Origin: an uncultured Acidobacteriota bacterium
GTDB taxonomy: Bacteria > Acidobacteriota > Terriglobia > Terriglobales > Acidobacteriaceae
Reading direction: 5' to 3'
Length of the DNA: 64,000 nucleotides
Assembly (NCBI GenBank): GCA_903873705.1
Contig: CAIQPK010000059.1
Span: 62,001 to 126,000 of the forward strand
A model generated the notes under the pieces. It worked only from the letters and a program-made list of their open reading frames with translations, searched no databases and was not told the DNA's origin. A program made the translations under genes and the position numbers. Of the stretch, positions 19,912 to 28,792 are shown one piece after another; positions within the stretch are counted from its first letter, which is position 1; each line of letters begins with the position of its first letter.

Positions 19912-22092
19912 ATGTCGCTCACTTCCTCGTCCCTGAAGCGTTTAGCCTTTCTAGCCGCTGCTTTCGCGCCGGTCGCGCTCGTCACGGGCTGCGCCAATAT
20001 GGTGACTACCGCCCCTGGCACCAACTCCTTCACGGGAGCCGCGAAGATCTCCGGCACCCTCCACGGCGGTAACCAGCCCATCAGCGGTGCCACCGTCCAG
20101 ATCTTCACTGCCGGCCATGCCGGCTACGGCTCACCCGGTCACCTTCTTACCACCGTCAGCTCAAACAATGACGCGTCCGGCTCGTTCAGCTTCACCAAGC
20201 TCGCTCCAGCCCAAGGCACGCCAGACGGCACTACCGGAACGCCCGGCACCTACTCCTGCCCCACCAATACCGCCACCTACGGCACGGATCCGCAGATCTA
20301 CATCACCGCCTCCGGCGGCAGCACCCAGGGCCCTAACAGCCCCATCAATATCGCGGCAGAGTTCGCCATCGCCATTGGCCCCTGCTCCCAGGTATCCAGT
20401 GCCACCTTCGTTGACATGAACGAAGTCACCACCGTGGCCACCATCGCGGCCCTGCAGCAGTACTTCAACCCCGCCTTCGAATCCTTCGGCTACGCCAATA
20501 CCACCCAGTCTGCTCTGGGTTTTGCCAACGCAGTAAACACCATTTCCAACATGGTGGACGTTCCCACAGGCGTTGCTCTTACCTCCAAAACGCTGACCGG
20601 AACGGCGAGCACGGTCAGCGGTACCGTGATCACCGTGACGCCGGAACAAACCAAGATCAACACCATCGCCAATATTCTCGCGGCCTGCGTCAACACCACT
20701 TCAAACACGTCAGATCCGTGCAATACGCTGTTTCAGTACGCGACTCCCCCGGCGTCGGCATCGCTCACCAGCCAGCCCGGCGCCACCTTCGCGACACCTG
20801 CAGACGTCCTTCAGGCTGCCTATTACATGATGATCAACCCCACCAGCGGGGGCACGACCGGGATGACTAATCTCTTCACCCTCGCGCCACCCACCTCGCC
20901 GTTCCAGCCGACTCTGGCAGCAAACCAGCAGCCGACCGATTGGACCCTTGGAATCAATTACAACGCTGGCACGGCAGCTTCGGCGGCTTGCACCGGTTCT
21001 GGTGCCGTTGGCAATGTCATCCTCTACCCCTATATGGTGGCGGCTGACGCATCGGGCAACATTTGGGTTGCCAGCAACGCCACCAAGAGCGCGACAGTGT
21101 TCGCTAATCTCAGCGAATTCAGCCCGAACGGAACACCCTTGGCCTGCACCCTGGGTTCTACGATGTCTCAGATCGAAGGCCTGACCATTGACACCGCCGG
21201 AAACGTTTGGGCGGCCGGACACACCGCAGGTGGTATCGCCAAGGTAGACCCCAACACCCTCAGCGCCACAACTTGGACTGAAGCGAGCATCACGCCGTGG
21301 GCCATCGCAGCTGACGGTACAGGTAATGTCTTCTACACCACGTCGGCTAAGACAGTACGTGAGTTCACCGGAGCTGCATCCGGAAGCCCTGCTGCTGCGA
21401 CGCTGATCGGCGGCGCAACAAACAGCGCACCGAACTTCATGGCGATCGATGGAAGCAGCCGCATTTGGGTTGGGGAAGCCAGCACCGCAGGCGGCCTTTT
21501 CGAGTACTATCCTGACAGCAACGTCGCTGACAGCCCCGTGGGCGGTTACGTGTCAGCCAACGTGGACGCCGGGAACCTCGGTTCGTACAACGATCAGGGA
21601 ATCCTGGCGATCGACAGCACCGGCAAGGTCTGGACTGCCGAGAGCAACTCCCGCAACATCATGTCGAACTTCACGCCGGGTGCAAACGGGACAGCTACAA
21701 ATAGCTTCCTGAGCCCAGCCTACTCTGGCGGCCTGAACTCGGGTCGCGGAGTCGCAATCGACGGTGCGGGAAATGTTTGGGTTCCTAATGGCGTCTCCCA
21801 GAATGGAACGACCCCGATGCAAGCCGTAACGGAGTACTCCAACAGTGGCTCCCCGTTGTCCCCAACAGGTGGAACCGCAACTGCCGCGGGAACGAACGGC
21901 GGTTTCCAAAAGCCGTCAACAGTCTTCCCGTCGACACTTCGCGGAGTAACTATCGATCCTTCGGGAAATGTCTGGATGGGAACCAATTCATCGTCTGGCA
22001 CCTCCATCTCCGAGATCGTTGGAGCAGCCGTCCCGGTTATCACTCCGTTGTCGGCTCAGGTCGCTCAAAACAAACTCGGCACCAAGCCCTAA
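19912..22092 (+). CDS. Lipoprotein with NHL/beta-propeller repeats
   Basis: MSLTSSSLKRLAFLAAAFAPVALVTGCANMV (lipobox); repeated IDxxGNVWxxx motifs; GGAGG RBS before ATG. Confidence 0.82.
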   Translation: MSLTSSSLKRLAFLAAAFAPVALVTGCANMVTTAPGTNSFTGAAKISGTLHGGNQPISGATVQIFTAGHAGYGSPGHLLTTVSSNNDASGSFSFTKLAPAQGTPDGTTGTPGTYSCPTNTATYGTDPQIYITASGGSTQGPNSPINIAAEFAIAIGPCSQVSSATFVDMNEVTTVATIAALQQYFNPAFESFGYANTTQSALGFANAVNTISNMVDVPTGVALTSKTLTGTASTVSGTVITVTPEQTKINTIANILAACVNTTSNTSDPCNTLFQYATPPASASLTSQPGATFATPADVLQAAYYMMINPTSGGTTGMTNLFTLAPPTSPFQPTLAANQQPTDWTLGINYNAGTAASAACTGSGAVGNVILYPYMVAADASGNIWVASNATKSATVFANLSEFSPNGTPLACTLGSTMSQIEGLTIDTAGNVWAAGHTAGGIAKVDPNTLSATTWTEASITPWAIAADGTGNVFYTTSAKTVREFTGAASGSPAAATLIGGATNSAPNFMAIDGSSRIWVGEASTAGGLFEYYPDSNVADSPVGGYVSANVDAGNLGSYNDQGILAIDSTGKVWTAESNSRNIMSNFTPGANGTATNSFLSPAYSGGLNSGRGVAIDGAGNVWVPNGVSQNGTTPMQAVTEYSNSGSPLSPTGGTATAAGTNGGFQKPSTVFPSTLRGVTIDPSGNVWMGTNSSSGTSISEIVGAAVPVITPLSAQVAQNKLGTKP

Positions 22093-22117
22093 CCTACGCT
22101 TCGTCCTCAACCCAGAG

Positions 22118-22140
22118 CCCCGGCCTCGCGCCGGGGTTTT
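22118..22140 (+). terminator. Rho-independent terminator
   Basis: CCCCGGC-ctcgc-GCCGGGG-TTTT just after the NHL gene. Confidence 0.85.
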
Positions 22141-22525
22141 GCTTTGTAAAGCCGAGATAGTTCCTATCGCTGCGATTTGCCCTTCGCCGCCATCCTGGGG
22201 CGCAGCTGGGGGCCCCGCACTGTCCCGTGGTTGCCGCTGATCGCCACCCACCAAGCATCCACTCCCATCAAAGCATCAGCGGCCCAAGCCAACTTCGCCC
22301 GCACCTCCTTCAGTGAAGGCACGGCGGCAACGGCAGACTATAAAAGTCTGCCAACCGGCCGAGCGGCTAGTCCGTCCCTGGCGGCACAGCCCGATCCCTC
22401 CATCACCGGCCCAGACGCCAATCAAAACCTGTCAACCCCCCAAACCCCTCATCTCTAACAAACCAAACGCCATAAACCTGGCACATTTACCCCACTCACT
22501 TCGATAAAATAGAACTAGCAGCAAT

Positions 22526-22607
22526 ACCGGAATGGAAACGGCCTTCAGATTCACCTGCTCGCCGAAAACACCAAGGCCGCCATCCGGAACCCCGGAGGCG
22601 GCCTTTT
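22526..22607 (+). ncRNA. Candidate structured RNA / terminator with alternative pairing
   Basis: ACGGCCTT (22538-22545) and ACCGGAATGG (22526-22535) can pair with AAGGCCGCCATCCGG (22573-22587), which also forms AAGGCCGCC/GGCGGCCTT + TTTT. Confidence 0.4.
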
Positions 22608-22625
22608 ATGATCGAGTTCAAACCG

Positions 22626-22704
22626 CAGACCAGCCAGACCGTCGACCAGACGTCTGCCCAGACCTCACCCTTTAGAATCAGAGATTTTGAGATCAAGGTC
22701 TGGG
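22626..22704 (+). repeat. Hairpin/iteron repeat element, copy 1
   Basis: CAGAC(C/G) at 22626, 22635, 22647, 22659; CCCAGACCT/AGGTCTGGG stem; core TAGAATCAGAGATTT shared with 35842..35886. Confidence 0.8.
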
Positions 22705-22716
22705 GGGGCCGGCCCC

Positions 22717-23286
22717 CTACTTCGCTGGCGCCTTCGACGCCGCGGACGGCTTGGCTGGCGTGGTTGGCCGCGGAGGCGCCGCCGCCATCATCTGCCGCGC
22801 GAAGTCGTCGTTCATGGCCTTCAGACGGGGCTGCAGGATCGCCATCCGCGCCTGCCCGATCTGGATCTCCTTGCCGCCCAGGTCCTGCCCCTTGGTCAAC
22901 AGGGCCTGCCCGGTCGGCGACTTGTAAAACGCCAGCAGGCCATCGATCTCAGCCTCGGTAAACACCGAAGAGTAGGCCTTCTCGTAATCCGGCTCCATCG
23001 ACTTCCAGGTGATGGTTTCAGCCACCGCGCCCAGCGCCCGCTTCTGGAAGTCGTCCGCAATCCGCTTCTGCTCCGCGGTCAGGTTATTCATCCCCGGCAT
23101 GCCCTGGATCATCCGCTGAATCTGCGCCGAAACCGAGTCCTTCATCTGCGCGGCGCTGCGCTCCGTGCGCATCACGGTTAGGAGCTGCTGCACCTTTGCT
23201 GCCTTGGACGCATCATCCGCCCGCGCCCCGGGGGCTACCACCGCCGCTACTGCCAATACTGCTGCCCAACAATGCAAACGCTTCAC
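22717..23286 (-). CDS. DUF2059-like secreted protein
   Basis: GTG start with GAGGAGA RBS, VKRLHCWAAVLAVAAVVAPGARA signal; VFTEAEIDGLLAFYKSPTGQALLTK. Confidence 0.8.
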   Translation of the reverse strand: MKRLHCWAAVLAVAAVVAPGARADDASKAAKVQQLLTVMRTERSAAQMKDSVSAQIQRMIQGMPGMNNLTAEQKRIADDFQKRALGAVAETITWKSMEPDYEKAYSSVFTEAEIDGLLAFYKSPTGQALLTKGQDLGGKEIQIGQARMAILQPRLKAMNDDFARQMMAAAPPRPTTPAKPSAASKAPAK

Positions 23287-23287
23287 T

Positions 23288-25516
23288 CTAAATCTCCTCT
23301 TTGCTTCCCAGCGGCTTCCGTGCGAAGTAGTACAGGCTGAACGCCAGCGCCGCAAAGCCGACGACACTCACCCAATCCTTGTAGAGCGGGTTCGTGGTCG
23401 CGAACGCCGGCATCGTCTTGTGGGTCAAATCCTCCCACACCTTCACACAGACACCAATCAATCCCATGATACCGCCGGCAGCGATCAGCCCGGAAGCATA
23501 CAGACTGCCCGAAGAGACCTCCGTCTCAGCCGCCGACAGCGCGCCGCCCTCCCGAGCCGTAGCCCGGTCAACCATCCACCGCATCACGCCGCCCACGAAG
23601 ATAGCCAGAGTCGTCCCGATAGACAGGTAAGCCCCAACCGCAAAGGTAAGCGACCGCACCCCCAGCAGCTCGATCCCAATCACCAGCGCCACGCCCAGCA
23701 GCACCAGGCTCCACGGCAGCTTCCGGCTCAGGATGCCGTTGATCACGGTAGCCATCAACCGCCCCTGGGGTGCCGCCACCTTCTCACTCCCAATCCCCTG
23801 CACCCACTGCACCTCCAGCCGCTGCGTCGCCGGATTGTAAAGATATTTGCCGTCCTCCAGCGTAGCCGACCCGATCGAGTTGAGCAGCAAGTACTTACCC
23901 GCATCGTTCACCACCACTTTAGGCGCATCCTTCGCCTGCGCCTTGTCCGTCAGTGCGAAGCTGCCTCGTGGAAACTGGCCCTGGTTGGTGACACCTTCAG
24001 GCAGTGCACTCAGCGAGATCGTCCTCGGCAAAGGCATCGTCTGGAAGCTCTCAAACGCCCGGTTCATGCCGCTCAGCGTAGGTCCGATGGCGAACACGCT
24101 CACAATTACGCCCACCATCACAGCCACCTGCTGCTTCCACGGCGTAGCGCCGATCAGGAAGCCCGTCTTGAGGTCCTGCGACGTATCTCCAGCATTCGAG
24201 GCCGCCACGCAAACCACCCCGCCGATCGTAATGGCCAGCGCACCAAACGCTGGCGCGGTCCATCCCTTTACCAGGAAGATGGCCGCCGTTGCCATCAGCG
24301 TGGCAATCGTCATGCCGGAAACCGGGCTGGCGCTGGAGCCCACGATGCCCACAATCCGCGCACTCACCGTCACGAACAGGAACCCGAAGACCACAACCAG
24401 CAAGCTGGCAGCAACGTTCGCCAGCAGGCCAACCTGCGCGCCCGGGACAGGCTTGAACTGCAGGAACGCCGTCATCAGCACGACCAGCAGCACGCTGCCC
24501 CCGACAACCACGCTCATCGGCAGGTCATGATCGGTGCGGCTGGGCTGCTCCACCACCCCACCCTTGCTCTTACCCATCTTGGCAAAGCCAGAGGTGAGGG
24601 CGGAAATGATGGTCGGCGCCGTCCGCAGCAGTGTGATCAAGCCACTGGCAGCAACTGCCCCCGCGCCCATGGGTCGCACATAAGTCCGCCAAAGCTGGCT
24701 CGGATCCATCTGCGAGATGGGAATAGTTCCGGGGTAGAGCGGCCCCGTCAAATGCTTACCGAAGAAGACGATCGCCGGCATCAGCACCATCCAGCTGAAC
24801 ACCCCGCCGGCGAGCATAATCCCAGCCACACGAATGCCGATAATGTAGCCCACCCCCAGGTACTCGGGGGTCACATCGGCGCGAATGGACGCGCCCTTCA
24901 GGATTTCCTGCCCGCCGGGGTCGAAGTTGAAATCCTTTTTTGGCGTCGGTGGAAAGAGGCCAAGCAGGTTGTCATTCTGAAACAAGGTGTAAAGGCCACC
25001 GATGCCCAGTCCCAGGAAGACCCGGCTGGCAAAGGATCCGCCGCGCTCGCCGGCCTGCAGTACATCGGCACAGGCCGTGCCCTCGGGGTAAACGAGCACC
25101 TCGTGCTCTTCAACGATGAGCTGCCGGCGCAGCGGAATCATGAACAGAACGCCCAGCCAGCCCCCGAAGAGAGCCAACGCAAAAATGCGCGAAGCTTCCA
25201 GGTCGAAGCCAAGGAAGATCAAAGCCGGGAGTGTAAAGATCACGCCCGAGGCGATCGACTGGCCTGCGTTGCCGGTGGTCTGCACAATGTTATTTTCGAG
25301 GATTGATGCGCGCCCGAAGACCCGCAGGATGGAAATCGAAAGCACCGAGATCGGGATGCTGGCCGCCACCGTCAATCCCGCCCGCAGCCCTACATAAACC
25401 GTGACCGCCCCGAACACCACGCCGAAGAACGCTCCCAGCAGCAGCGCGCGTATTGAGAGCTCAGGCCGGTTGTCGCTGGCTGGGACGAAGGGGCGGAACG
25501 TTGACGGCACAGCCAT
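23288..25516 (-). CDS. OPT family oligopeptide transporter
   Basis: 742 aa, ELSIRALLLGAFFGVVFGAVTVYVGLRAGLTVAASIPISVLSI. Confidence 0.92.
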   Translation of the reverse strand: MAVPSTFRPFVPASDNRPELSIRALLLGAFFGVVFGAVTVYVGLRAGLTVAASIPISVLSISILRVFGRASILENNIVQTTGNAGQSIASGVIFTLPALIFLGFDLEASRIFALALFGGWLGVLFMIPLRRQLIVEEHEVLVYPEGTACADVLQAGERGGSFASRVFLGLGIGGLYTLFQNDNLLGLFPPTPKKDFNFDPGGQEILKGASIRADVTPEYLGVGYIIGIRVAGIMLAGGVFSWMVLMPAIVFFGKHLTGPLYPGTIPISQMDPSQLWRTYVRPMGAGAVAASGLITLLRTAPTIISALTSGFAKMGKSKGGVVEQPSRTDHDLPMSVVVGGSVLLVVLMTAFLQFKPVPGAQVGLLANVAASLLVVVFGFLFVTVSARIVGIVGSSASPVSGMTIATLMATAAIFLVKGWTAPAFGALAITIGGVVCVAASNAGDTSQDLKTGFLIGATPWKQQVAVMVGVIVSVFAIGPTLSGMNRAFESFQTMPLPRTISLSALPEGVTNQGQFPRGSFALTDKAQAKDAPKVVVNDAGKYLLLNSIGSATLEDGKYLYNPATQRLEVQWVQGIGSEKVAAPQGRLMATVINGILSRKLPWSLVLLGVALVIGIELLGVRSLTFAVGAYLSIGTTLAIFVGGVMRWMVDRATAREGGALSAAETEVSSGSLYASGLIAAGGIMGLIGVCVKVWEDLTHKTMPAFATTNPLYKDWVSVVGFAALAFSLYYFARKPLGSKEEI

Positions 25517-25573
25517 AAAGGTGTTCTCCGGTTATACGAGTCAGATGCAATCGTTGCAGCCGAGTGTACCAAC

Positions 25574-26062
25574 TTATTGCGGCTGGCGAAGGGCCATTAC
25601 CACAGTCAGCACGCCCAGCAATCCGAGGGTTATGCCATAGGAAAAGAAGAGCTTGTCGACGAAGCGGGTGACGGCAGCGTAGATGGCGTCGCCCAGCGGC
25701 GAGTTTGGGGCCAGGTTTTCAGCAGTGGCGATGGCGTCGAATTCCTCAATCGTTGGGATGATGCGGATGATTTGTACGATTTGGTAGACCACCTGTAACG
25801 CCACAACAGCGATCAAGAGGACGACGGCAGCCGCCGCGAAAGTGCGCCCGTAACGAGCAAGAATGTAGGCATCGAGCGCGACACAGCATAGCCCCATAAT
25901 CGTTGTGAAGATGAAGTACGGCGACTTGAAGGGCCGGGCTAGAATCCCCGGGTCATCGATCAACTCCGCGGAGCGGAAGATAGGCGTAACGCGACCGCCT
26001 CGGCGAATGTGAGCGCCTACGGACTTGAACTTCTGCGAGGCCGTCAAAGGAGACTTTGACAT
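25574..26062 (-). CDS. Hypothetical membrane protein
   Basis: 162 aa with four hydrophobic segments. Confidence 0.65.
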   Translation of the reverse strand: MSKSPLTASQKFKSVGAHIRRGGRVTPIFRSAELIDDPGILARPFKSPYFIFTTIMGLCCVALDAYILARYGRTFAAAAVVLLIAVVALQVVYQIVQIIRIIPTIEEFDAIATAENLAPNSPLGDAIYAAVTRFVDKLFFSYGITLGLLGVLTVVMALRQPQ

Positions 26063-26073
26063 GGGAAAGGTCG

Positions 26074-27018
26074 TTAGCTGGCCATGCCAACGCGCATCGT
26101 CCTGCCGTGGCGCGTAACGATGGCGAGCCGCTCTCCGCCGAGGATCTTCTTGGCCTGGTGGCGGGCATGGCTCGCCCAGGGGCCGGCGGGGTCGAGCCGG
26201 GCGTACATCGTCCAGTGGCGCAGGGCGCGACGGGGCTCAGCACGGCGCTCGTAAGCCAGCGCGAGGTTGTAATGCGCATCGGCATACTGCGGCACCAGCT
26301 CCAGCGCGCGCTCGTAAGCCGCTATGGCCTCCGGCAGGCGTTGCAGCTCATCCAGGACGTTGCCAAGGTCAAAGAAGGCGAGTGCGTACTCCGGATCGGC
26401 CTCCGTGGCGCAGCGATAATAGTGCTCGGCAGCGTTGAAGTCGCGCTCGTTGTAGAAGATAGTGCCGAGGTTGATCGCCGCGGGCGCGTGGCTGGGCTGG
26501 ATTTCGAGAATAGCCTGATAGACCTCTTTGGCTTCCGGCAACGTTTCGGGCCGCTCTTCCAAACGCACCGCCCGCAGAAACATCTCCTGGGCTTCGCTGT
26601 TTAGGCTTGCGGGAGCGGCACCACGCGACCGGACGACGGCCATGCCGGCGCAAGGCGCCAGCTCGAAATCAAAGGCCATCTGGCGCGTCACCGGGTCAAC
26701 CAAGGCCCCCCACTGGCGGAACGCCAGGCGGCTTCCCCGCTGCACCGCAACCGACTCCAGCAGCGGATTGGCCATACCGGAGACCCGCTGCATGGCATCG
26801 ATCGAGCGCCGGATGTTCTTCACCGACACCCGCGTGGAGGCCAGGTCGCGCAGCTTACGCAGCTGGACGAGTTGTTGAAACGAAAAGTCTTCCGAGGAGG
26901 CAATGAGTCCGGCTCGCTGCCAGGACGTGAGTTGTCGCGAAGGCACCCGCAGAATTCGCAGTACATCTTCCCGGCCGTATTTCTCCACGATAGCTCGCCC
27001 CTCAAGATGCGCAGGCAT
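26074..27018 (-). CDS. MerR-like HTH N-terminus fused to TPR domain
   Basis: Start MPAHLEGRAIVEKYGREDVLRILRVPSRQLTSWQRAGLI...FSFQQLVQLRKLRDL; C-terminal TPRs (AINLGTIFYNERDFNAAEHYYRCATEADPEYALAFFDLGNVLDEL). Confidence 0.8.
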   Translation of the reverse strand: MPAHLEGRAIVEKYGREDVLRILRVPSRQLTSWQRAGLIASSEDFSFQQLVQLRKLRDLASTRVSVKNIRRSIDAMQRVSGMANPLLESVAVQRGSRLAFRQWGALVDPVTRQMAFDFELAPCAGMAVVRSRGAAPASLNSEAQEMFLRAVRLEERPETLPEAKEVYQAILEIQPSHAPAAINLGTIFYNERDFNAAEHYYRCATEADPEYALAFFDLGNVLDELQRLPEAIAAYERALELVPQYADAHYNLALAYERRAEPRRALRHWTMYARLDPAGPWASHARHQAKKILGGERLAIVTRHGRTMRVGMAS

Positions 27019-27172
27019 GAGTTTCGCCACCTGCTCTAGGTGCGAGTATGCGGTGCAGGATGGCTGCATTCAAGGGGTTACGGAGCCACTTTGGAAGATT
27101 TCAGTGGATATCAGGAACCTAAACAGGTTCGCGCAAAGTTCTCCACAAGGTGAACTCAACGGAGGAAGGAAA

Positions 27173-27248
27173 TGGAGCCGACGAACGGACTTGAACCGTT
27201 GACCTGCTGATTACGAATCAGCTGCTCTACCAACTGAGCTACGTCGGC
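27173..27248 (-). tRNA. tRNA-Thr (CGT anticodon)
   Basis: Minus strand GCCGACGTAGCTCAGTTGGTAGAGCAGCTGATTCGTAATCAGCAGGTCAACGGTTCAAGTCCGTTCGTCGGCTCCA; acceptor, anticodon loop TTCGTAA and T-arm intact; CCA encoded. Confidence 0.96.
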
Positions 27249-27414
27249 CTGCTCCTCGGTCATTCTATCGGCAAACGCGACAGACTCAAAATTTCGGAGC
27301 TCAACACGACGCTGACGCGCTGCTTGACTCCCGGTTTTGCCATATGCGAAGCGATCGCAACGCGGGGGGCGAAGTGTGTGCGAAAATTCGTCCCCGCTTT
27401 TCCACAGAAAGCGA

Positions 27415-27443
27415 AAGGGCCGCCCGGCAACAGGGCGACCCTT
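27415..27443 (-). terminator. Strong hairpin, terminator or attenuator-like
   Basis: AAGGGcCGCCC-ggcaaca-GGGCGaCCCTT. Confidence 0.5.
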
Positions 27444-27495
27444 CCTTTGGGAGGCAGCACCAACAGAGGCAAAGCTGTCGGAACTCTCTGGTGCA

Positions 27496-27524
27496 AGAGT
27501 ATGTTCGACCCCTACATGTGTCAA
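27496..27524 (-). promoter_or_regulatory. Predicted sigma70 promoter reading toward tRNA-Thr
   Basis: Minus strand TTGACA-17 nt-TACTCT. Confidence 0.6.
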
Positions 27525-27627
27525 GCAGTTTTGATGTTAATTGTAACTCTATTACTTTCAACAACTTGACTACTTAACTAGAAAATAACGGGGGGCGAGC
27601 ATCTCGGCTCGCAGTTCCCCCGACAGT

Positions 27628-28740
27628 TCACAAGGAGGGGGGCTCGAATTTCGGCTTTTCGTTTTGAGGGGCCAGATGAAGGCTGAGAAACTCGGCATCG
27701 GTGGAAGCTTCCTTACCTTGCAGCTTGCGAACGATGGCACGGCCGCCGCCGAAGAAGAGACCGAGCATGACGGCTGCGAGACAGCCAAAACCCGAGAGGA
27801 TCGAGATGCTGACCAGCAAGCTATATGTCTTTTGCACCTCGGCGTGGAACTCGGGAGGCATCGGTTTATCGAACGTGACCTGGCTGCGAACGTGGATACT
27901 TTCAACAACGCTTTGCGCGTCAGCTGCACTGAAAGAACCCTGGGCAGCGACGAGCAATTCGCCTTCGCGGCGAACCTTCATCCCCGCAGGCAGTTCGGCT
28001 TCAATCGCGCGCAGGTGGTCGGCGGCGATCTGCGGCGTGGGATAGAGCAGCAGGGTGACCGTCTCCTTACCGCGGCGATCAGCGTACTTCGCGAAGGCAG
28101 CTTCGGCGCTCTTCTCCCAGCCGAGTTGGCTGGTACTCAGGGCTCCACCCATCGCCACGTAGCTGGCTGCGCCCTGCGCATATCGCAGGCTGTGCGGTAC
28201 CAGGGCCTTGGCCGGAAAGAACGTGGGCAGCAGCGGCGGCTGGCTGCGGGGCCCGCCGATGCGCGGCAGCACCCGCGCGATTTCGGTGAGCATCGCGTCG
28301 TCCGCGCCGCGTTCCGCGATCAGGACGACCGTCTGCTTGAGCACAAGTGTCTTTCCATCGACCACCGCTGAGTCATCAGGCACGCCGTCGAGCTTTGGTC
28401 CTGTGGCGCCGTCCTTCAGATAGAGCGTGAACGCCGAGCGCGCGCCGGTGGCGTCGTTGAACTGCAGCGCCTGCACCTGCGTTTTGCCGTAAGTGGCACG
28501 CGCAAAACGTTGAAGCCCGTCTTCCTTGAGCGCGGCAGCGTGGGTGGCGTCGGCCTGCGCGGGGTCTTCACCACCGGTGGCATCACTGCTGCGCGCGACG
28601 TCGTGCACGGTCTGCGGCAGGAGCGGAGTGGGCAGCGCCACGATCGTCGCCGGTGCCGGAGCCTGCGCTGCTAAGGGAGATGTGAATGTAACGACCAGCG
28701 CCCATGCGCCGAACCAGCCAGAATAGGCAAAACGCGTCAT
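27628..28740 (-). CDS. Hypothetical secreted/membrane protein (DUF6599-like)
   Basis: Start MTRFAYSGWFGAWALVVTFTSPLAAQ; C-terminal TM SILSGFGCLAAVMLGLFFGGGRAIV. Confidence 0.65.
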   Translation of the reverse strand: MTRFAYSGWFGAWALVVTFTSPLAAQAPAPATIVALPTPLLPQTVHDVARSSDATGGEDPAQADATHAAALKEDGLQRFARATYGKTQVQALQFNDATGARSAFTLYLKDGATGPKLDGVPDDSAVVDGKTLVLKQTVVLIAERGADDAMLTEIARVLPRIGGPRSQPPLLPTFFPAKALVPHSLRYAQGAASYVAMGGALSTSQLGWEKSAEAAFAKYADRRGKETVTLLLYPTPQIAADHLRAIEAELPAGMKVRREGELLVAAQGSFSAADAQSVVESIHVRSQVTFDKPMPPEFHAEVQKTYSLLVSISILSGFGCLAAVMLGLFFGGGRAIVRKLQGKEASTDAEFLSLHLAPQNEKPKFEPPSL

Positions 28741-28792
28741 ACAGCGCAGACTACACCAGCAGGCTAAAGGTAAGCACGCCGGCGAGGTCTGA

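Noticed and set aside
23165-25306. 713-aa plus-strand ORF opposite the OPT transporter
   Set aside because: Antisense shadow ORF; His/Arg/Gln-rich low-complexity composition while the minus frame is a clear transporter.
27156-27524. 122-aa ORF containing ADVAQLVEQLIRNQQVNGSSPFVGS
   Set aside because: Well-known type of spurious ORF reading through a tRNA gene; the tRNA-Thr explains the sequence.
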